Positions 1-11,196 are shown, counted from the stretch's first letter. The stretch: 64,000 nt of DNA from Chaetoceros tenuissimus (GCA_021927905.1 BLLK01000069.1:1736001-1800000), one strand, 5' to 3'. The notes: generated by a model not told the origin, from the sequence alone. Program-made: numbers and translations.

Positions 1-773
1 TCCTTTCAATCCAGACAATAAGGGAAGCATTGAATTGAATAGCGAAATTATCAATGACTTTTTGCAAGAGGAGCAGTATTTGCCGCAGAGGAGATACATC
101 GGAAGTAATGTCACAAGTATAATTGGTTCTTTCCTCACTGATCCTGATATTGCTCGAAGCATGGGGCCTCAGTGGTACATATTCTTGTATTCTGGACTAG
201 GAGCTGGAATTCGAGTTTGGGATAAAGCTGCTGAGATTGTAGATATGCATCCTCTCCATAGTGGCGAGTCAAAGCTTGACATCCAACCGTGAGTAAAATA
301 TTGCCCTCGATATTTTTGTTTTGATCAAATTCCTTTCTAACCATTTCATTTCTTTCTTTAGTCCACAATATGCAGAGAATTCATTGTATGCTAGGAAATG
401 GCTTGGACGCTTGCTCTTGAAATTGATTTCAGGTGAAGATCTCATGTTTGGAGAGAATAGCACAACAGATGCTCTATGTAAGGGCCTTTTGAAAGATGAG
501 GTAGAATCACTTATCAATTCCTATCTCAAGAAAGAAGCAGCTGTTGCAACTGGAACAATGACTCCTGGACAGTCTCTAGAACTTGAACATATGACCAAGA
601 TGGTCTGCAATTTGCTGGAAGAAATATTAAATCTTGAATCTGAACGATTAACGTCCATTTCTTCTCTCACACCTGTACTCAGTGCATGCATTCAAACCGA
701 TGACCGAAATGTGAGAACTGCAGTTCACAAACTCTTACAGAGAATCTTTCAGATGAATGAAAGTAAGGAATAA
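1..773 (+). CDS. C-terminal part of an unidentified helical protein (5' end outside window)
   Basis: The frame is open from the window edge (first full codon at base 2), so this is a 3' fragment. Exon 1 ends at 288. An intron with GTGAGT...TTTAG occupies 289-361 (73 bp), and exon 2 runs 362-773 with a TAA stop. The join restores a continuous frame (IQP-PQYAENS). About 230 residues are visible. They are largely helical, with a leucine-rich end (LTPVLSACIQTDDRNVRTAV) that looks like a HEAT-type helical hairpin. This kind of tail occurs in large trafficking proteins such as BIG/GBF Arf-GEFs, but no diagnostic Sec7 or other domain lies in the window, so that idea is weak. The neighbouring SDR gene is convergent, its end lying 72 bp downstream. 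Confidence 0.75.
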
Positions 774-845
774 GTGGAATTAGTAAATTCATAATGTGTA
801 AATACGCTTTAATTTTAAGAAAGTAGCCCATATTTCTTCCACTGC

Positions 846-2273
846 TCACTTTTCAAGCCCAACCAGCTCAGAAGAAGAATCCCACAGGTCCTTTGCTGAT
901 TCGTCCAAATCAAAAGGAAGTCTAGGCTCAGTAACAGCGTATCCTATGAATGGACCTAGCATCTCACAGAAAGGGATAGGAACATTAAATCTTTTCCCGA
1001 AACCAAGAGCCCGTGTTCTGTCCTTTATTTTCGATTTTAAGGTCCTGAAAGGCTGCCAATATGGCTGCAGATACAATACATTCTCAGGTAGCCTTCCAAC
1101 CGCAGATGCTACACTTGTGTAGCTTCCCTGCTTTTCATTGATGTAGATTAGCTTGTGTATCTTTTGCATGAGAGGTGGGTAGTGTCGCCAAATCGAGCTA
1201 TCTACACTCCCTGGATTAGCTGCTACACTAACCAACCCTTCCGTATTGAATCGTTTATTCAACGCATGAGAGAATACAAGTGCTGCTAATTTTGATTCTT
1301 TGTAAGTGTTGTCTGACACACCAGGAACAGATGTATCTATGTACGTTGTACGAAGTCAATGTGTTAGACATGAAAAGTAAGTATAAAAAATCGTAGATGT
1401 ATAAGTAAAACAGATCACCTTACCATTCCACCACTTTTTGTCATGCTTTCTACTTGAATTGAAATATTGCCCACCGTTACGCGCCTCGTTGCAACCAGAA
1501 AAGTGATGTGTAACACTGGAAAGATTAACTACTCTACCAGCCTCTACATCGTCACCACTTGCATAAAAGTTCTTTGCTTTGAGAAGAGATTTCAATAGCA
1601 ACCTTGTCAAGAGGAAGTGTCCGAGAAAATTTGTCTGATAGCACAAGTCCATACCATCAACTGAAACGCCGCTTGTGTTGATTCCACTAGTTGAAAATGA
1701 TGAGATACAATGACATATAAAAATGTAACCATAATGGCAACTTATACGAACAACTTACGCATTGTTTACAAGTACATTCAAGTGCGAATATTTTTCCTTG
1801 AATGCTTCACTAAAAGACTTAACTGATTCTATAGATGATAAATCGAGGGGAGCGAGAAAGACAGCCTTGCCTCGAGCAGAGCCTTGGTCTGACATTGACT
1901 CAATTCTTTTGTTAATTTTTTCAACTGCCTCCATAGCCTTATCCCTTGATCGACATGCAAGGATTACAGTATATCCTAAGCTTGCTAACGAGGCAGAGGT
2001 TTCAAAACCAATACCAGAATTACTACCTGTCACTATTGCTAATGGACCCTGGTTGTTATCATTCGCAGCAGGGAATAAATTGTTTCTAGGAGCTATGGTA
2101 AACCGATCTTGTGGAAATTCAGGAGCAATCGATAATCGACATGGAAAGGGTTTCATAAGTAGCGAGGCGAAATGCGCCACAAGTGTATAAGCAAGACTTA
2201 GAGGAACAAATCTATAGAAAGAAGCATTACTATAGAAAGGCTCTGGTACCGAAGGTTTCGCACTGCTTATCAT
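846..2273 (-). CDS. Short-chain dehydrogenase/reductase (retinol dehydrogenase/WWOX-like)
   Basis: There are three exons on the minus strand: 2273-1759, 1686-1424 and 1336-846. The introns are 72 bp (1687-1758) and 87 bp (1337-1423), both GTAAG...TAG, and all phases join. The classical SDR signature is complete: the NAD(P)-binding TGSNSGIG, the structural NNAG (formed exactly across intron 1), and the catalytic YKESK (YxxxK) after intron 2. The length is about 420 residues, longer than a minimal SDR because of an N-terminal extension with a hydrophobic stretch (residues about 20-40) that may anchor it to a membrane. It probably reduces or oxidises a lipid-like alcohol or ketone with NADP(H), but the substrate cannot be read from the sequence. 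The ATG at 2273 is the first in frame. Confidence 0.9.
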
Positions 2274-2709
2274 GTTTCTAGAGAATCTTTCCTCACTGGA
2301 GACAAAATGGAAAACACTCTGCTTCCAATCTTTTTAGTAGTGATATTTCTTCTTGTAATGGGGGCACAAAAAGCCAACGACGAAGGAGGAGAATCTGGTC
2401 GTCTTCGTCTGCCCTTATATCCGTACAGTATAGAAAAATCCCCTCTAGCTCACTTTCACACCTCCCCCCTGCCTGCCTATGTTTCTGTAGGTTTTCTTAG
2501 TACGTATTGTGTTTTCTGTCAATTGGATATTTGACTCTGAAAAAGCTTGAAATGACGAAATGACATACACAGACGAACGACATTGTAATACGATACAATA
2601 AAACTTTCCATCCACTTCGTTCACTCCGCCTGTCTTACTATTGCCAGCCTGAATCATAAAAGCAAATTCATTGATCCAACGTACTCTTCAAACTCACCGA
2701 TAAAGTAAA
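2274..2709. other. Divergent intergenic region (SDR / ankyrin protein)
   Basis: This 436-bp region separates the divergent starts of the SDR and ankyrin genes and must hold both promoters. A 75-codon plus-strand frame at 2307 has a hydrophobic start but no similarity I recognise. I see no structured RNA or repeat. Confidence 0.5.
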
Positions 2710-4329
2710 ATGAACCAACGAAAGAGATCAAGAGTAGACCAAGATAGCGATGACAGTGGTGAAGAAATTTGCTCGTGTAGTTGCACTCATATCCAAGATC
2801 TGCCAAATAATCTCTTTCAGTACTGTCTCGAATTTGTCGGAAAAGGTAATTTCGATTTTGTTGCTCCGGTCTCCAAGTTCTTCTACTGGAACTACATTTC
2901 TCAAGGTGTACAGATGAAGAACAATGTGCTTGATGTTGATGCCGTACTACAACAAGGACGCAACAAATATACCTCGGCAAAAGTGATTGGAAGCGGATCA
3001 ATAGGACAGGCGACACATTGCTTCCTGAATGCACCTGAAAAATTTTGGAATGCGGTATGCTGTGAAGCTGCAATGAATGGAAGAAGAGACATTTTAGAAT
3101 GTGCAGAATCAATTGTTATCATGGACTGGTCATCGACCTTTGATAATGTACATGGAGGTGTCCCGGCACTTGAGAAGGTAGTGGCCAATAGAGATCTTGA
3201 CATCATTGAGTTTCTTAAGAGCCGACTGGATATTTTCCAGCATTGGAAGTTTGTTTCAACATTGTTGGACAAAGGTCAAGTATTGGATGTTCATTGGATG
3301 ATTGAGAATCAAATTATTGACAGGGACCTAGACACACGATATGATAAGGAATTAGCAAAGCATGGTCATTTGGAAATTTTGGAAAAGGACCTATTACAGA
3401 AAAAATGTGAATTGAATCATAGTCATCTCATGGAAGCTGCAGAGGGAGGCCAAGTTGAGGTATTCAAATGGTTACTAATACAGGATATTTATTGTCCTTG
3501 GGACCTTCGTCTATTTTGCCATGCTGCAACTGGTGGAAGCATTGCTATTTTACAACTGTGTGTCGAAAATGATTGTCCTTCTGATGCAATTCTTTATCGT
3601 AATGTAATGACTGGAAAAGCCAATAAGTCCAAGGCAGTAGATGCATTGAAATTGCTAAAGAAATACAATGTTCCGTGGGATGAATGGACTTGTTTTTATG
3701 CTGCCAGAATGGGAAATTTAGAAGCATTGAAGTGGGCTAAAAGTAATGGGTGTCCTTGGAATATAGAAACTTTCCAGGCGGCTGTGAAAAGTAGCGATAT
3801 CGAGATCCTCGAGTATTGTTTCAAAAATGGGTGTCCGTTCGACTCTAGTCTCTATGAATCTGTTTACGAAGATAAGGATTTGCCTCAGATCGAATTCAAA
3901 ATATTTAAATGGTTACATGAACATGGAATTCCGTGGGGTGATAAAACAGGTAATAAGGCTGCCCAATTTCATAATCTTTCCACTTTGGTTTGGGCGCTGA
4001 AGAATGGCTGTCCTTGGAATGATAATATTTTTGATCTAGCAATCATCAGAAGTGTCAACATTGGCTTGTTGCTGAGCTATTGTATTGAGAAAAATCATTT
4101 ACCTTCAAAGCAAAATGTATATAATATTGCTATCGAACACCCAAATTTTTTATCAGATCGTGCCATTCAGATTATGGAAATATTTCGTCAGTACGAAATA
4201 TCAATGGATGAATCTGTGATTGATTGTGCTATCAGGAGCCGGAGTTTGAGAGTTCTTCGTTGGTTGAGATGCAATGGTTGCCCATGTCGTCCTGATCAGC
4301 AGCATCATTTGGAGGCATTGGATAGTTGA
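2710..4329 (+). CDS. Ankyrin-repeat protein of the diatom 'CPW' type
   Basis: This is an intronless 539-residue protein. The first 60 residues are polar and carry an F-box-like stretch (IQDLPNNLFQYCLEFVGK). The rest is a series of degenerate ankyrin-like helical repeats in which an NGCPW or similar motif recurs: NGCPWNIETFQAA, NGCPFDSSLYES, HGIPWGDKT, NGCPWNDNIFDLA. Each is preceded by a helix ending in KW or LW (EALKWAKS, IFKWLHE). This repeat style is typical of large stramenopile ankyrin families. It is expected to be a protein-binding scaffold, and the F-box-like start would fit a ubiquitin-ligase adaptor, though that part is inference. No enzyme motif is seen. Confidence 0.85.
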   Translation: MNQRKRSRVDQDSDDSGEEICSCSCTHIQDLPNNLFQYCLEFVGKGNFDFVAPVSKFFYWNYISQGVQMKNNVLDVDAVLQQGRNKYTSAKVIGSGSIGQATHCFLNAPEKFWNAVCCEAAMNGRRDILECAESIVIMDWSSTFDNVHGGVPALEKVVANRDLDIIEFLKSRLDIFQHWKFVSTLLDKGQVLDVHWMIENQIIDRDLDTRYDKELAKHGHLEILEKDLLQKKCELNHSHLMEAAEGGQVEVFKWLLIQDIYCPWDLRLFCHAATGGSIAILQLCVENDCPSDAILYRNVMTGKANKSKAVDALKLLKKYNVPWDEWTCFYAARMGNLEALKWAKSNGCPWNIETFQAAVKSSDIEILEYCFKNGCPFDSSLYESVYEDKDLPQIEFKIFKWLHEHGIPWGDKTGNKAAQFHNLSTLVWALKNGCPWNDNIFDLAIIRSVNIGLLLSYCIEKNHLPSKQNVYNIAIEHPNFLSDRAIQIMEIFRQYEISMDESVIDCAIRSRSLRVLRWLRCNGCPCRPDQQHHLEALDS

Positions 4330-4854
4330 CTTGTAAGGTTTAGGAATGTAGGTACCTAGGAGAATTCGATCGAAATTTATTTTCAAGAAATATAAATATA
4401 AATGGCATGATTGAAAAAATGATGATCTTGACTAGTGTAATCGTTCATGGAAAACAAATAATATTTACAACATATAACATTAGTATCTTTTTAGTGATGA
4501 TGGAAACCTAGAGAACCCAGATGGTAGAGACGAAGAATCAGCTGTGAGTGCACGAAATGTGGTTTCACTCTATTTGTAGCAGAGGGAAGAGATTTCAGGT
4601 ATCTCAATAAGAGAAATAAGTAACAGAAAAAATGTGTCAAAAGTTTGTGGAATTTATCACGTAATTATTTATGAAGCTGTATTAGAATCACTGTGAGGTG
4701 ACATATGAGTACGTAAGCTTTCGAATATTTCCAATATGAATCGCAAATATTTATTTGCAGCAGTTCTTCTACAGCCAAACACAAACAAAAGCTAAGCTTT
4801 GTAGGAAGTACTCCTGCCTAATCCATTCACTATCTTTCAATTTGGTCGAGAACT
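4330..4854. other. Intergenic, between convergent 3' ends
   Basis: This 525-bp AT-rich gap lies between the ends of the ankyrin and MYND genes. I see no open frame of note, RNA gene or repeat. Confidence 0.5.
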
Positions 4855-6973
4855 CTACTCCAAGATGATTGTAGTAGGTTTTTGATCCAAGTGATTATCA
4901 TCGTCGCCTTCATCATCAAGTTCCTGAGTCATTGCATCGCTTCTCCTCTTTTCAGCCTGCTTTCTCTTGTGAAATCTTCTTAGCTTCATGGCCATTTCGA
5001 GGTCCTCTTCCAAATCATTCAAATTAAAAGGCTTCCCACATCCTGAGATAGGACAGCTCTTTTTGGTTTTGTAGACATATCTAATTCCTTCATTATCATA
5101 AACATGCCCACAAATAGTATTTCTAATTGGCTTTTTCATGTAACTGGAAAGAACTGGACATCTATAAGTAGCCTCCTGTTCACCACCATCCATGAGTGAT
5201 ACATCTTCATTTTCCTCTTCATCGTGGTTAGACTCTTTCAAAGCTTCAAGAATATTCTCATTCTTGCAATCTCTCTGTTGTGCATTGACGGCGTGCATCT
5301 CACCATTGCATTTCTTTAATTCTTGTAGGAACCCTGTGCCGAGCCTGAATCTATCAAATTGCTGGTTTATTTCGTAAGGCTCATAACATACATATATAGT
5401 GATGAATTGATCAACAGATAACTCGTAGCAATGTAAATCCTCTTGTTTTGGAGCAATTTGGTCATATATGTTTGTTTGATACTTGAGTATTTCTGCAATA
5501 TTGAGCATAGTTGAAACCTTTTCTCCTGTGAAGCTACCACGATCGAAATCTATTGGAAATTTTTTGTAGTCTTCAGTACTTATCTTCTCTTGAAGCTTCA
5601 AAGATATAGTATCGTCACCAAATATTGGATGCTTTCCCCCACAAGCCAATCTTGCAACATTCTCATAGAATGTATCCATTGATGCTAACCTGGTAATTTG
5701 GGTAGTGTTCATATGACAGAGATAGTAATCTAGCTTCTTGGAAGGTCGTAAGAAGCATTCTCTCTGTTTCCCATTGACAATGATCGGCTTAGTGAATATC
5801 CTTCCTTTTTGAAGTGCTTTCCCAACACGCCTTTTTCTTGCTTCGTACAAAGACCATTCTAGACCAATCTTTTCACAGCATTCCTTATGTCTCCCTTCAC
5901 TCCAATGTTTTACCTGACATTCTCGAGAGCAGTATACAGCACATTTGCAACTAGCGCAGATTAGAGTTTTTGCTTGTATCCCTTCGCCGTGTAACTGTAG
6001 TTGTTTGCATCTCCAGCAACTATGCATTTCTTCAAAAAGTTTCAAAAGGTCAACTAAGATTCTACGTGCATAAATAGTATTCCCAAAAGATTCCTCCTTC
6101 GTTGTTTGTGATCGACGCATATAGTATCTCAGAAACACAGTCATATACTTCATATCTTGTGGATTATCTGCACTGACAGAGGACATCACCATATCAGTTA
6201 CCATTCCTTTCAGCGCGCCATGAAATTCTTGATCAAAGTCATCTTCTGTAAATCCCCTTCTTTGCAGACGAACTCTCCTTTTACTTGAAACTAGGGAAAC
6301 AACTTCCTGGAACGAATCATAGACAATCAAATGCATTGGAAGAATGCGATGGTTTCTCGTCAAAACCTTAATCAATTGCGATCGAACTTCAGATTCCAGT
6401 TCCAAATTGTTGAATTTCATTCCTGCCATTAATAACTCAATACCCACTCCCATTTCAAATGTGTATAATTGGCTTTCTATGTTTGCAAGTATCTCACTTC
6501 TTTTTAGCATAATATCCTCAATCGAAATATCACCTTTAATAACCATTTTTGCTATTGCAATTCTCTCAAACTTCTTTGGTGTAAGATCGACTTTATCACT
6601 AAGTGACCATAACATAAACTCTTCAAATGCTTTTTGTCCTTCAGTAGACCATGGCAGGAGTCCTTCAGCAGACCATGGTAGATGAACATCAAGATGTCCT
6701 TTCTTGTCTTCACAGGATTCTTTATATTGATTTTCAAATTCTTCAGAAGTAGATAAACTTGCAATTGAAATTGCGAGCTCGTCCCTACATTCTTCGCTCT
6801 CGTTGGTGACTAGAATTTCTTATAGAATGAGCAGGATCATTACAATGTAGACGTAATACATATGTGTGATATGTCTTACAAACAATCTTACCTTCTTCAT
6901 CACTTGGGTTTACGTCCCTAGTCTCCTTCTTTTTACTCCTTGTACCAGTACGGCGCTTGCTTTTTTTACCCAT
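4855..6973 (-). CDS. MYND zinc finger plus SP-RING (Nse2/PIAS-type) protein
   Basis: There are two exons: 6973-6892 and 6809-4855. The 81-bp intron (6810-6891) has GTAAG...TAG, and the whole encodes 678 residues. A MYND finger sits near residues 292-339 (CWRCKQ, CASCKCAVYCSRECQVKHW, HKECC). Near residues 578-622 is a C-terminal SP-RING/U-box-like finger (YRCPVLSSYMKKPIRNTICG, HVYD, SCPISGCGKPF), close to the zf-Nse type of SUMO E3 ligases such as NSE2/MMS21. The acidic segment before the RING (NHDEEENEDV) could be a SUMO-contact region. The likely role is a nuclear or cytosolic SUMO or ubiquitin ligase with a protein-binding MYND module. The N-terminus is uncertain: the frame stays open upstream of the chosen ATG to a stop at 7081-7079 without another ATG, so a further 5' exon is possible. 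Residues from LLPWSTEG to LPWSAEG form a small internal duplication. Confidence 0.8.
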
Positions 6974-7033
6974 GTCTGCGTCTTCCACTCCCTTCTTTTG
7001 GCTCCTTTTGCCAGTGCGACGTTTACTCTTTTC
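6935..7033 (-). repeat. 66-bp (22-codon) tandem duplication at the start of the MYND/SP-RING gene
   Basis: Two copies with a 66-bp period, about 6935-6967 and 7001-7033 in their best-conserved parts, each encode KSKRRTG-RS-KK in the same frame. One copy is inside the annotated exon and the other lies just upstream of the annotated ATG. Keeping the frame across both copies suggests that the upstream copy is, or was, translated. Confidence 0.6.
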
Positions 7034-7585
7034 TTTTTGTTGATTAAATTCGAACCACTCTAGATTCTTGCAGGTAGATTAATGTTCATTCACTATACCT
7101 TTGGTTCTATGTTCTAATTTGTTATTCTTCGACTGAATTTCAACGTGGACATATTCAAGAACCTCCAGCAATGACAATCATCACATCAGTCATTTCACGT
7201 CATGTCGATTTTCTCCCTCTCAATGATAGAGGAAGTTTGTCAATTATTCATCCATTCGAAAATGGAGTATCTTACTATCATTGAAACGATGTGTTCAAAA
7301 CTTATTGGTGCAAAGTTACCAATGTTCGTCCTCCTATCTCTTCACTTCAATAGGAATGCACTTTACTGCACTTGTCCACCACGGCCACATAACCATGGTC
7401 ACTAATGCATCGAAGTGTCCACATCATAGATCGGCACTTTGTAATCGTGCACTCATCTTCTCCTTTAGAAGGAATTCGCTTCACTACGCTCGTCCTCCAC
7501 ATAGCAAAATACAACCAAAAAATTTAACATATCTAAATGGAATTAAAGCTATTCATGTCATTTTTAAAATGCTTTCTAAAATTAG
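6974..7585. other. Intergenic between two minus-strand genes
   Basis: Apart from the upstream copy of the 66-bp duplication (to about 7033), this stretch shows no convincing gene on either strand. The plus-strand frames at 7202 and 7281 have no recognisable content. Confidence 0.45.
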
Positions 7586-10500
7586 TCAATTAGATCCGAC
7601 TGATGAATCTTCCATCATGAACATTGAGGCATCAACATCCTCTTGTTCGTCACGGATGTCCCTGTAGTCCAGGAGAAGGTTTCCCACTAACTTATCAGCC
7701 GTCCTATTCGATGGAACATTAAGGATTTTTGCCAAAGGTAATAGTTGCCTCCTACTTTCTTTAATCTTGTCTTCAAAAAAGTATGTTGTATCGTGAGATC
7801 TTTCAAAAAATATTACTCTCGAATCTGATCTTAGTGCTGATATTGCCGCCATTCTGGAGGTGCCAGGCTTGGTCATATAACTTTGTCTTCCCAAATCATC
7901 AATACACACAACTCGATACCACCTCAATAGATGTAGTCGACTTAATGTTGCAGGTGTAAGCCTGTCTTCACCTTCCTGAGATTCGCCATTTTTGCTTTCA
8001 AACCAACCATCAAGAGCTTTAGGAGGTTGAGCATAACCTGAAGAATCAAGAGAAAGACTAACTTCTTTTGTTTTCAAGGCATCATAGGTTGTCATAACAA
8101 TGTCAAACCCACTAGCTGTAAGAGTGATAGTATTACGGCGGCGTTCCGTGGAAGAGAGCTCTGCATGGTTAAACACAGTAAAGCCAGTAAGTTCCCGGCA
8201 TGAATTCTCCCATGCAGAAAGAGACTCTTTAGTTTTTGCAATGATTAATGTTCCACCATATTCAGGCATTGAATTCAAACTTCCATGCTTAAATTTCTTC
8301 TTGTCCGTATCAACATGTCTATCATGACGAGATATTCTATGAACATCATTTTGCACTAAAAGTGGCAAAGAAAGACTTATGATTTGTTTCAGCGTCAAGG
8401 ACATCAAGATGGCTTTACCCTTTGATTCTTGATTGGAAATGTTTAATTTTGTACCAGGTTCGTCTTGACCAAGAAGCCATTCAAGAACAACCTCCATACG
8501 AGCAGAGTCCCTACTACTGAAAGACTTGAATGGATTCTCCATCAGTGTTAAGGTAGGAACAGCCTTGAGCTTCTCCTTCCTCTCTTTTCTGCAAAATGTC
8601 TCCTTTTGCTCCTCGTTGGAGGGCTTTTGGTTTCTCCTAATCTCTCGCTCTCGTTTCTTCTTCTTCTCATCATATGCCTTTGCCCACGTTGGTGCTCTGT
8701 AACACTTCAGTGGATCATAGTAAAGCCTTGAATTTTGCTTCAAGGATACCTGGGCTCGGACATTATCCTCATCATCTTCGATGGATTCATCTACATTGTA
8801 TGTTTTCTTGTACTGTTCGGTCTTTTTCCTGCGTTCTTGATCTCTCAAATCATCCGAGTCCACAGATTCTATTGAATCATTTTGATGAAAACTGTTTTTG
8901 GAAGAATACGAATCGTGATATTTTTGAACATCAGAAATGTAACTACCATTGCTAGCTATAGGAGAATTCATAGACATGGATTCATCTTCACTGGAATGAG
9001 ATTTGATAGTAGAAGAAAACCTACTGGATGGAGACGGCGACCTTTCAACTGAAGAATATCCCCCATATTCTATTTCATCTTCAATGGATGAATCTATTTG
9101 TCTTACAGGACTAATGCTTAGAGATCGTCTATGTGAGCCTGATGATCTATTCTCACTTGGAATATCTCGAGATGGAGATGATTGTCTCAGTTTGGTGTGT
9201 TGTGAGGCGTAGGTTTCAGTTTGCTGAATCATTTTCAATTGACTCTGTTTGATTTCTGATTTTTCTAATGTGGTGTTTGAGTCATCATGAAACTCTGGGG
9301 AAAGACTTCCTCGATGAGATATTGGAGACTGAGAAAATAGTGCACTCTCAAGAAATGAACTCTTGTCATCGTGTTTTTCACTAGGTGTTTCTTCATTCAT
9401 TGGAACATCACTACAGATGCTTGACTTATCGACAGGTTGCGGAGAATTCATGATTTGGTTCACTGCCTGGGAAAATTCTTCGTAAATTGGATGAAAAGAT
9501 GTTTCATCCTCCAGCCTCATTCTATGTAAATCTAGTCCCTTTTTCCCACTGGTTGACGCCATTCTCTTTTTCGATGAAAGAGATTTGTGTTGTTCCAAAG
9601 TAGGCGAATGAAAAGAGGGTGCATTGATCATTAGAGACGATCTCTCTGTTACAGAAGCTCCTCTCACTAGTTCAATAGGAGATATTGTTGTGTCAATCTC
9701 TTTGTTTATCTTTGGTGGTGAAACATGAATGCTAGCATCACTATCTTCATCATAGAATGCTGCTAGATCTTCCTTACTGATTGTAGATTGCTTGTTTGAA
9801 TTTGGAATACTATTTGAAGAATGCTCATCGAGATTGGACATATGAAAACTAAAGTCTTTGGAAACATTGGTTGCACCAACAGTTTCTTCATCCATTTTAT
9901 TTGGAATGTTCTCTTTGCCTGGATAATTTTGACTTGTAGCATTTTCATACTGAGATCGCATAGAGTAATTTCTCGAACGATTCTTTGTCTTTAATCCTAG
10001 TTTCTTGAGGGACTGAATGATACCCTCTGTTTCCATATATTGATACAAATCAGATATTCTATCATCAAGGCTCTGTGATTCATGACTAGGTGGAAGCTTG
10101 ACATATTTTCTATTCTTCTCAAGAATTGAATTGACATTTCTTTCATAATTGCTTCTATACTCTTTGACAACAGCCGACTGCGGATTCATCTCATTAAAAT
10201 CTTTTGAATCTAATGACATTGTTCGTTCTCCATTCTCTCTATCCTGACTTTGACTTGCTACATCACAATCGCGAATAGATTGAGATTCTTCTTCTTCTTG
10301 ATAACTCTCCTCCCTTGAAATACCATCACTAACGTGAGAGCACACATCATCACTGACCTGAGACTCATTTGGTGCTTCTACTAGTGATAGAGTAAGATCA
10401 AGTTGCCTCTCTGGGTTAGGACTTTCATTCTGAATTGATTTGTGAGCTACTGGAGATTCACGGACTTCCAAATCCAAGGCCGTTTCATCTGGATCATGAT

Positions 10501-10741
10501 CCATTGTCTCATCTCCATCAGATTCGTGTGACTGCTGTCTACAATTTCCATATATCTGCGTCGGCTCTGCTAAACTCAATTGATTTTCGCTTATCGTTGA
10601 ATATGTTTGCTTTGAAGCTTGAGCTTGGTTGATGATTGTTGGAGACAGCAGTATCATTGAAGTCTCCAAGGTTGTTTCATCACCGTCATACGTTGTGACA
10701 GAATCATCAACTTCCACCGCCTCTCGCACTCGAGATGGCAT
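7586..10741 (-). CDS. Large disordered protein with a degenerate SNF2-like C-terminal module
   Basis: This is one exon of 1051 residues. Residues 1 to about 640 are low-complexity, rich in Ser, Glu and Asp, with many SQ/SP sites (SHRGSLSPEF, RSLSISPVRQ), so the region is probably disordered and phosphorylated. Residues of about 640-740 are highly charged (EKKKKREREIRRNQKPS). From about 760 the sequence resembles the first RecA-like lobe of SNF2 helicases: a hydrophobic stretch LIIAKTKESLSAWENSCREL like the motif Ia 'LIV.P.s.l..W' segment, then FDIVMTTYDALKTKEVSL (the usual 'DvvitTYd.lr' motif), then WYRVVCIDDLGRQS where 'W..vi.DEaH' is expected. No Walker A is visible, and the DEAH box is replaced by DDLG, so ATPase activity is unlikely. 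The second helicase lobe is absent. It could be a nuclear scaffold. The ATG at 10741 is the first in frame. Confidence 0.75.
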   Translation of the reverse strand: MPSRVREAVEVDDSVTTYDGDETTLETSMILLSPTIINQAQASKQTYSTISENQLSLAEPTQIYGNCRQQSHESDGDETMDHDPDETALDLEVRESPVAHKSIQNESPNPERQLDLTLSLVEAPNESQVSDDVCSHVSDGISREESYQEEEESQSIRDCDVASQSQDRENGERTMSLDSKDFNEMNPQSAVVKEYRSNYERNVNSILEKNRKYVKLPPSHESQSLDDRISDLYQYMETEGIIQSLKKLGLKTKNRSRNYSMRSQYENATSQNYPGKENIPNKMDEETVGATNVSKDFSFHMSNLDEHSSNSIPNSNKQSTISKEDLAAFYDEDSDASIHVSPPKINKEIDTTISPIELVRGASVTERSSLMINAPSFHSPTLEQHKSLSSKKRMASTSGKKGLDLHRMRLEDETSFHPIYEEFSQAVNQIMNSPQPVDKSSICSDVPMNEETPSEKHDDKSSFLESALFSQSPISHRGSLSPEFHDDSNTTLEKSEIKQSQLKMIQQTETYASQHTKLRQSSPSRDIPSENRSSGSHRRSLSISPVRQIDSSIEDEIEYGGYSSVERSPSPSSRFSSTIKSHSSEDESMSMNSPIASNGSYISDVQKYHDSYSSKNSFHQNDSIESVDSDDLRDQERRKKTEQYKKTYNVDESIEDDEDNVRAQVSLKQNSRLYYDPLKCYRAPTWAKAYDEKKKKREREIRRNQKPSNEEQKETFCRKERKEKLKAVPTLTLMENPFKSFSSRDSARMEVVLEWLLGQDEPGTKLNISNQESKGKAILMSLTLKQIISLSLPLLVQNDVHRISRHDRHVDTDKKKFKHGSLNSMPEYGGTLIIAKTKESLSAWENSCRELTGFTVFNHAELSSTERRRNTITLTASGFDIVMTTYDALKTKEVSLSLDSSGYAQPPKALDGWFESKNGESQEGEDRLTPATLSRLHLLRWYRVVCIDDLGRQSYMTKPGTSRMAAISALRSDSRVIFFERSHDTTYFFEDKIKESRRQLLPLAKILNVPSNRTADKLVGNLLLDYRDIRDEQEDVDASMFMMEDSSVGSN

Positions 10742-11196
10742 TCTATTTCAATATTTAAAGGTTTGTCAGTAGATAGTAAAGCCCTTTTGTAGTATTTTTG
10801 AATGTCAGTGCATCGACATTGTTGTTGATGTTGATCATCTCATCGTTGCTTTCGTTTTTGCTTTTATCTTTTCCTTTCAAAACTTGCTCCCAAACGGCTT
10901 CTATAACCGTCACATTTTACAGCGAGTTAATAACATTATTTGTACTTATTACGTAGTTTTGCGTTCTACTCGTAGACCATACATGCAATACAAGATATTT
11001 TTGGCTCTCTACTCTTCTATGAGTAGACTACAGATAATAAATAATCAAAGGTTGAATCATTTTCATATTTTTTATGTCTTGTGAGGAATCGTTGAAGGGG
11101 TGACAACTATGCTGTTTTATTTCATGCTCATAGTCAATATCTACATCATAATCCTTCTTCGTTATGCCTCAAAAAGAATGCAAGGTCTTATTCCCT
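10742..11196. other. Intergenic between two minus-strand genes
   Basis: This 455-bp gap should hold the promoter of the SNF2-like gene and the 3' end of the gene at 11197. Nothing else is recognised. Confidence 0.45.

Noticed and set aside
2307-2534. 75-codon plus-strand frame with a hydrophobic start upstream of the ankyrin gene
   Set aside because: It lies in the divergent promoter region, has no recognisable domain, and its signal-like start could be chance in T-rich DNA.
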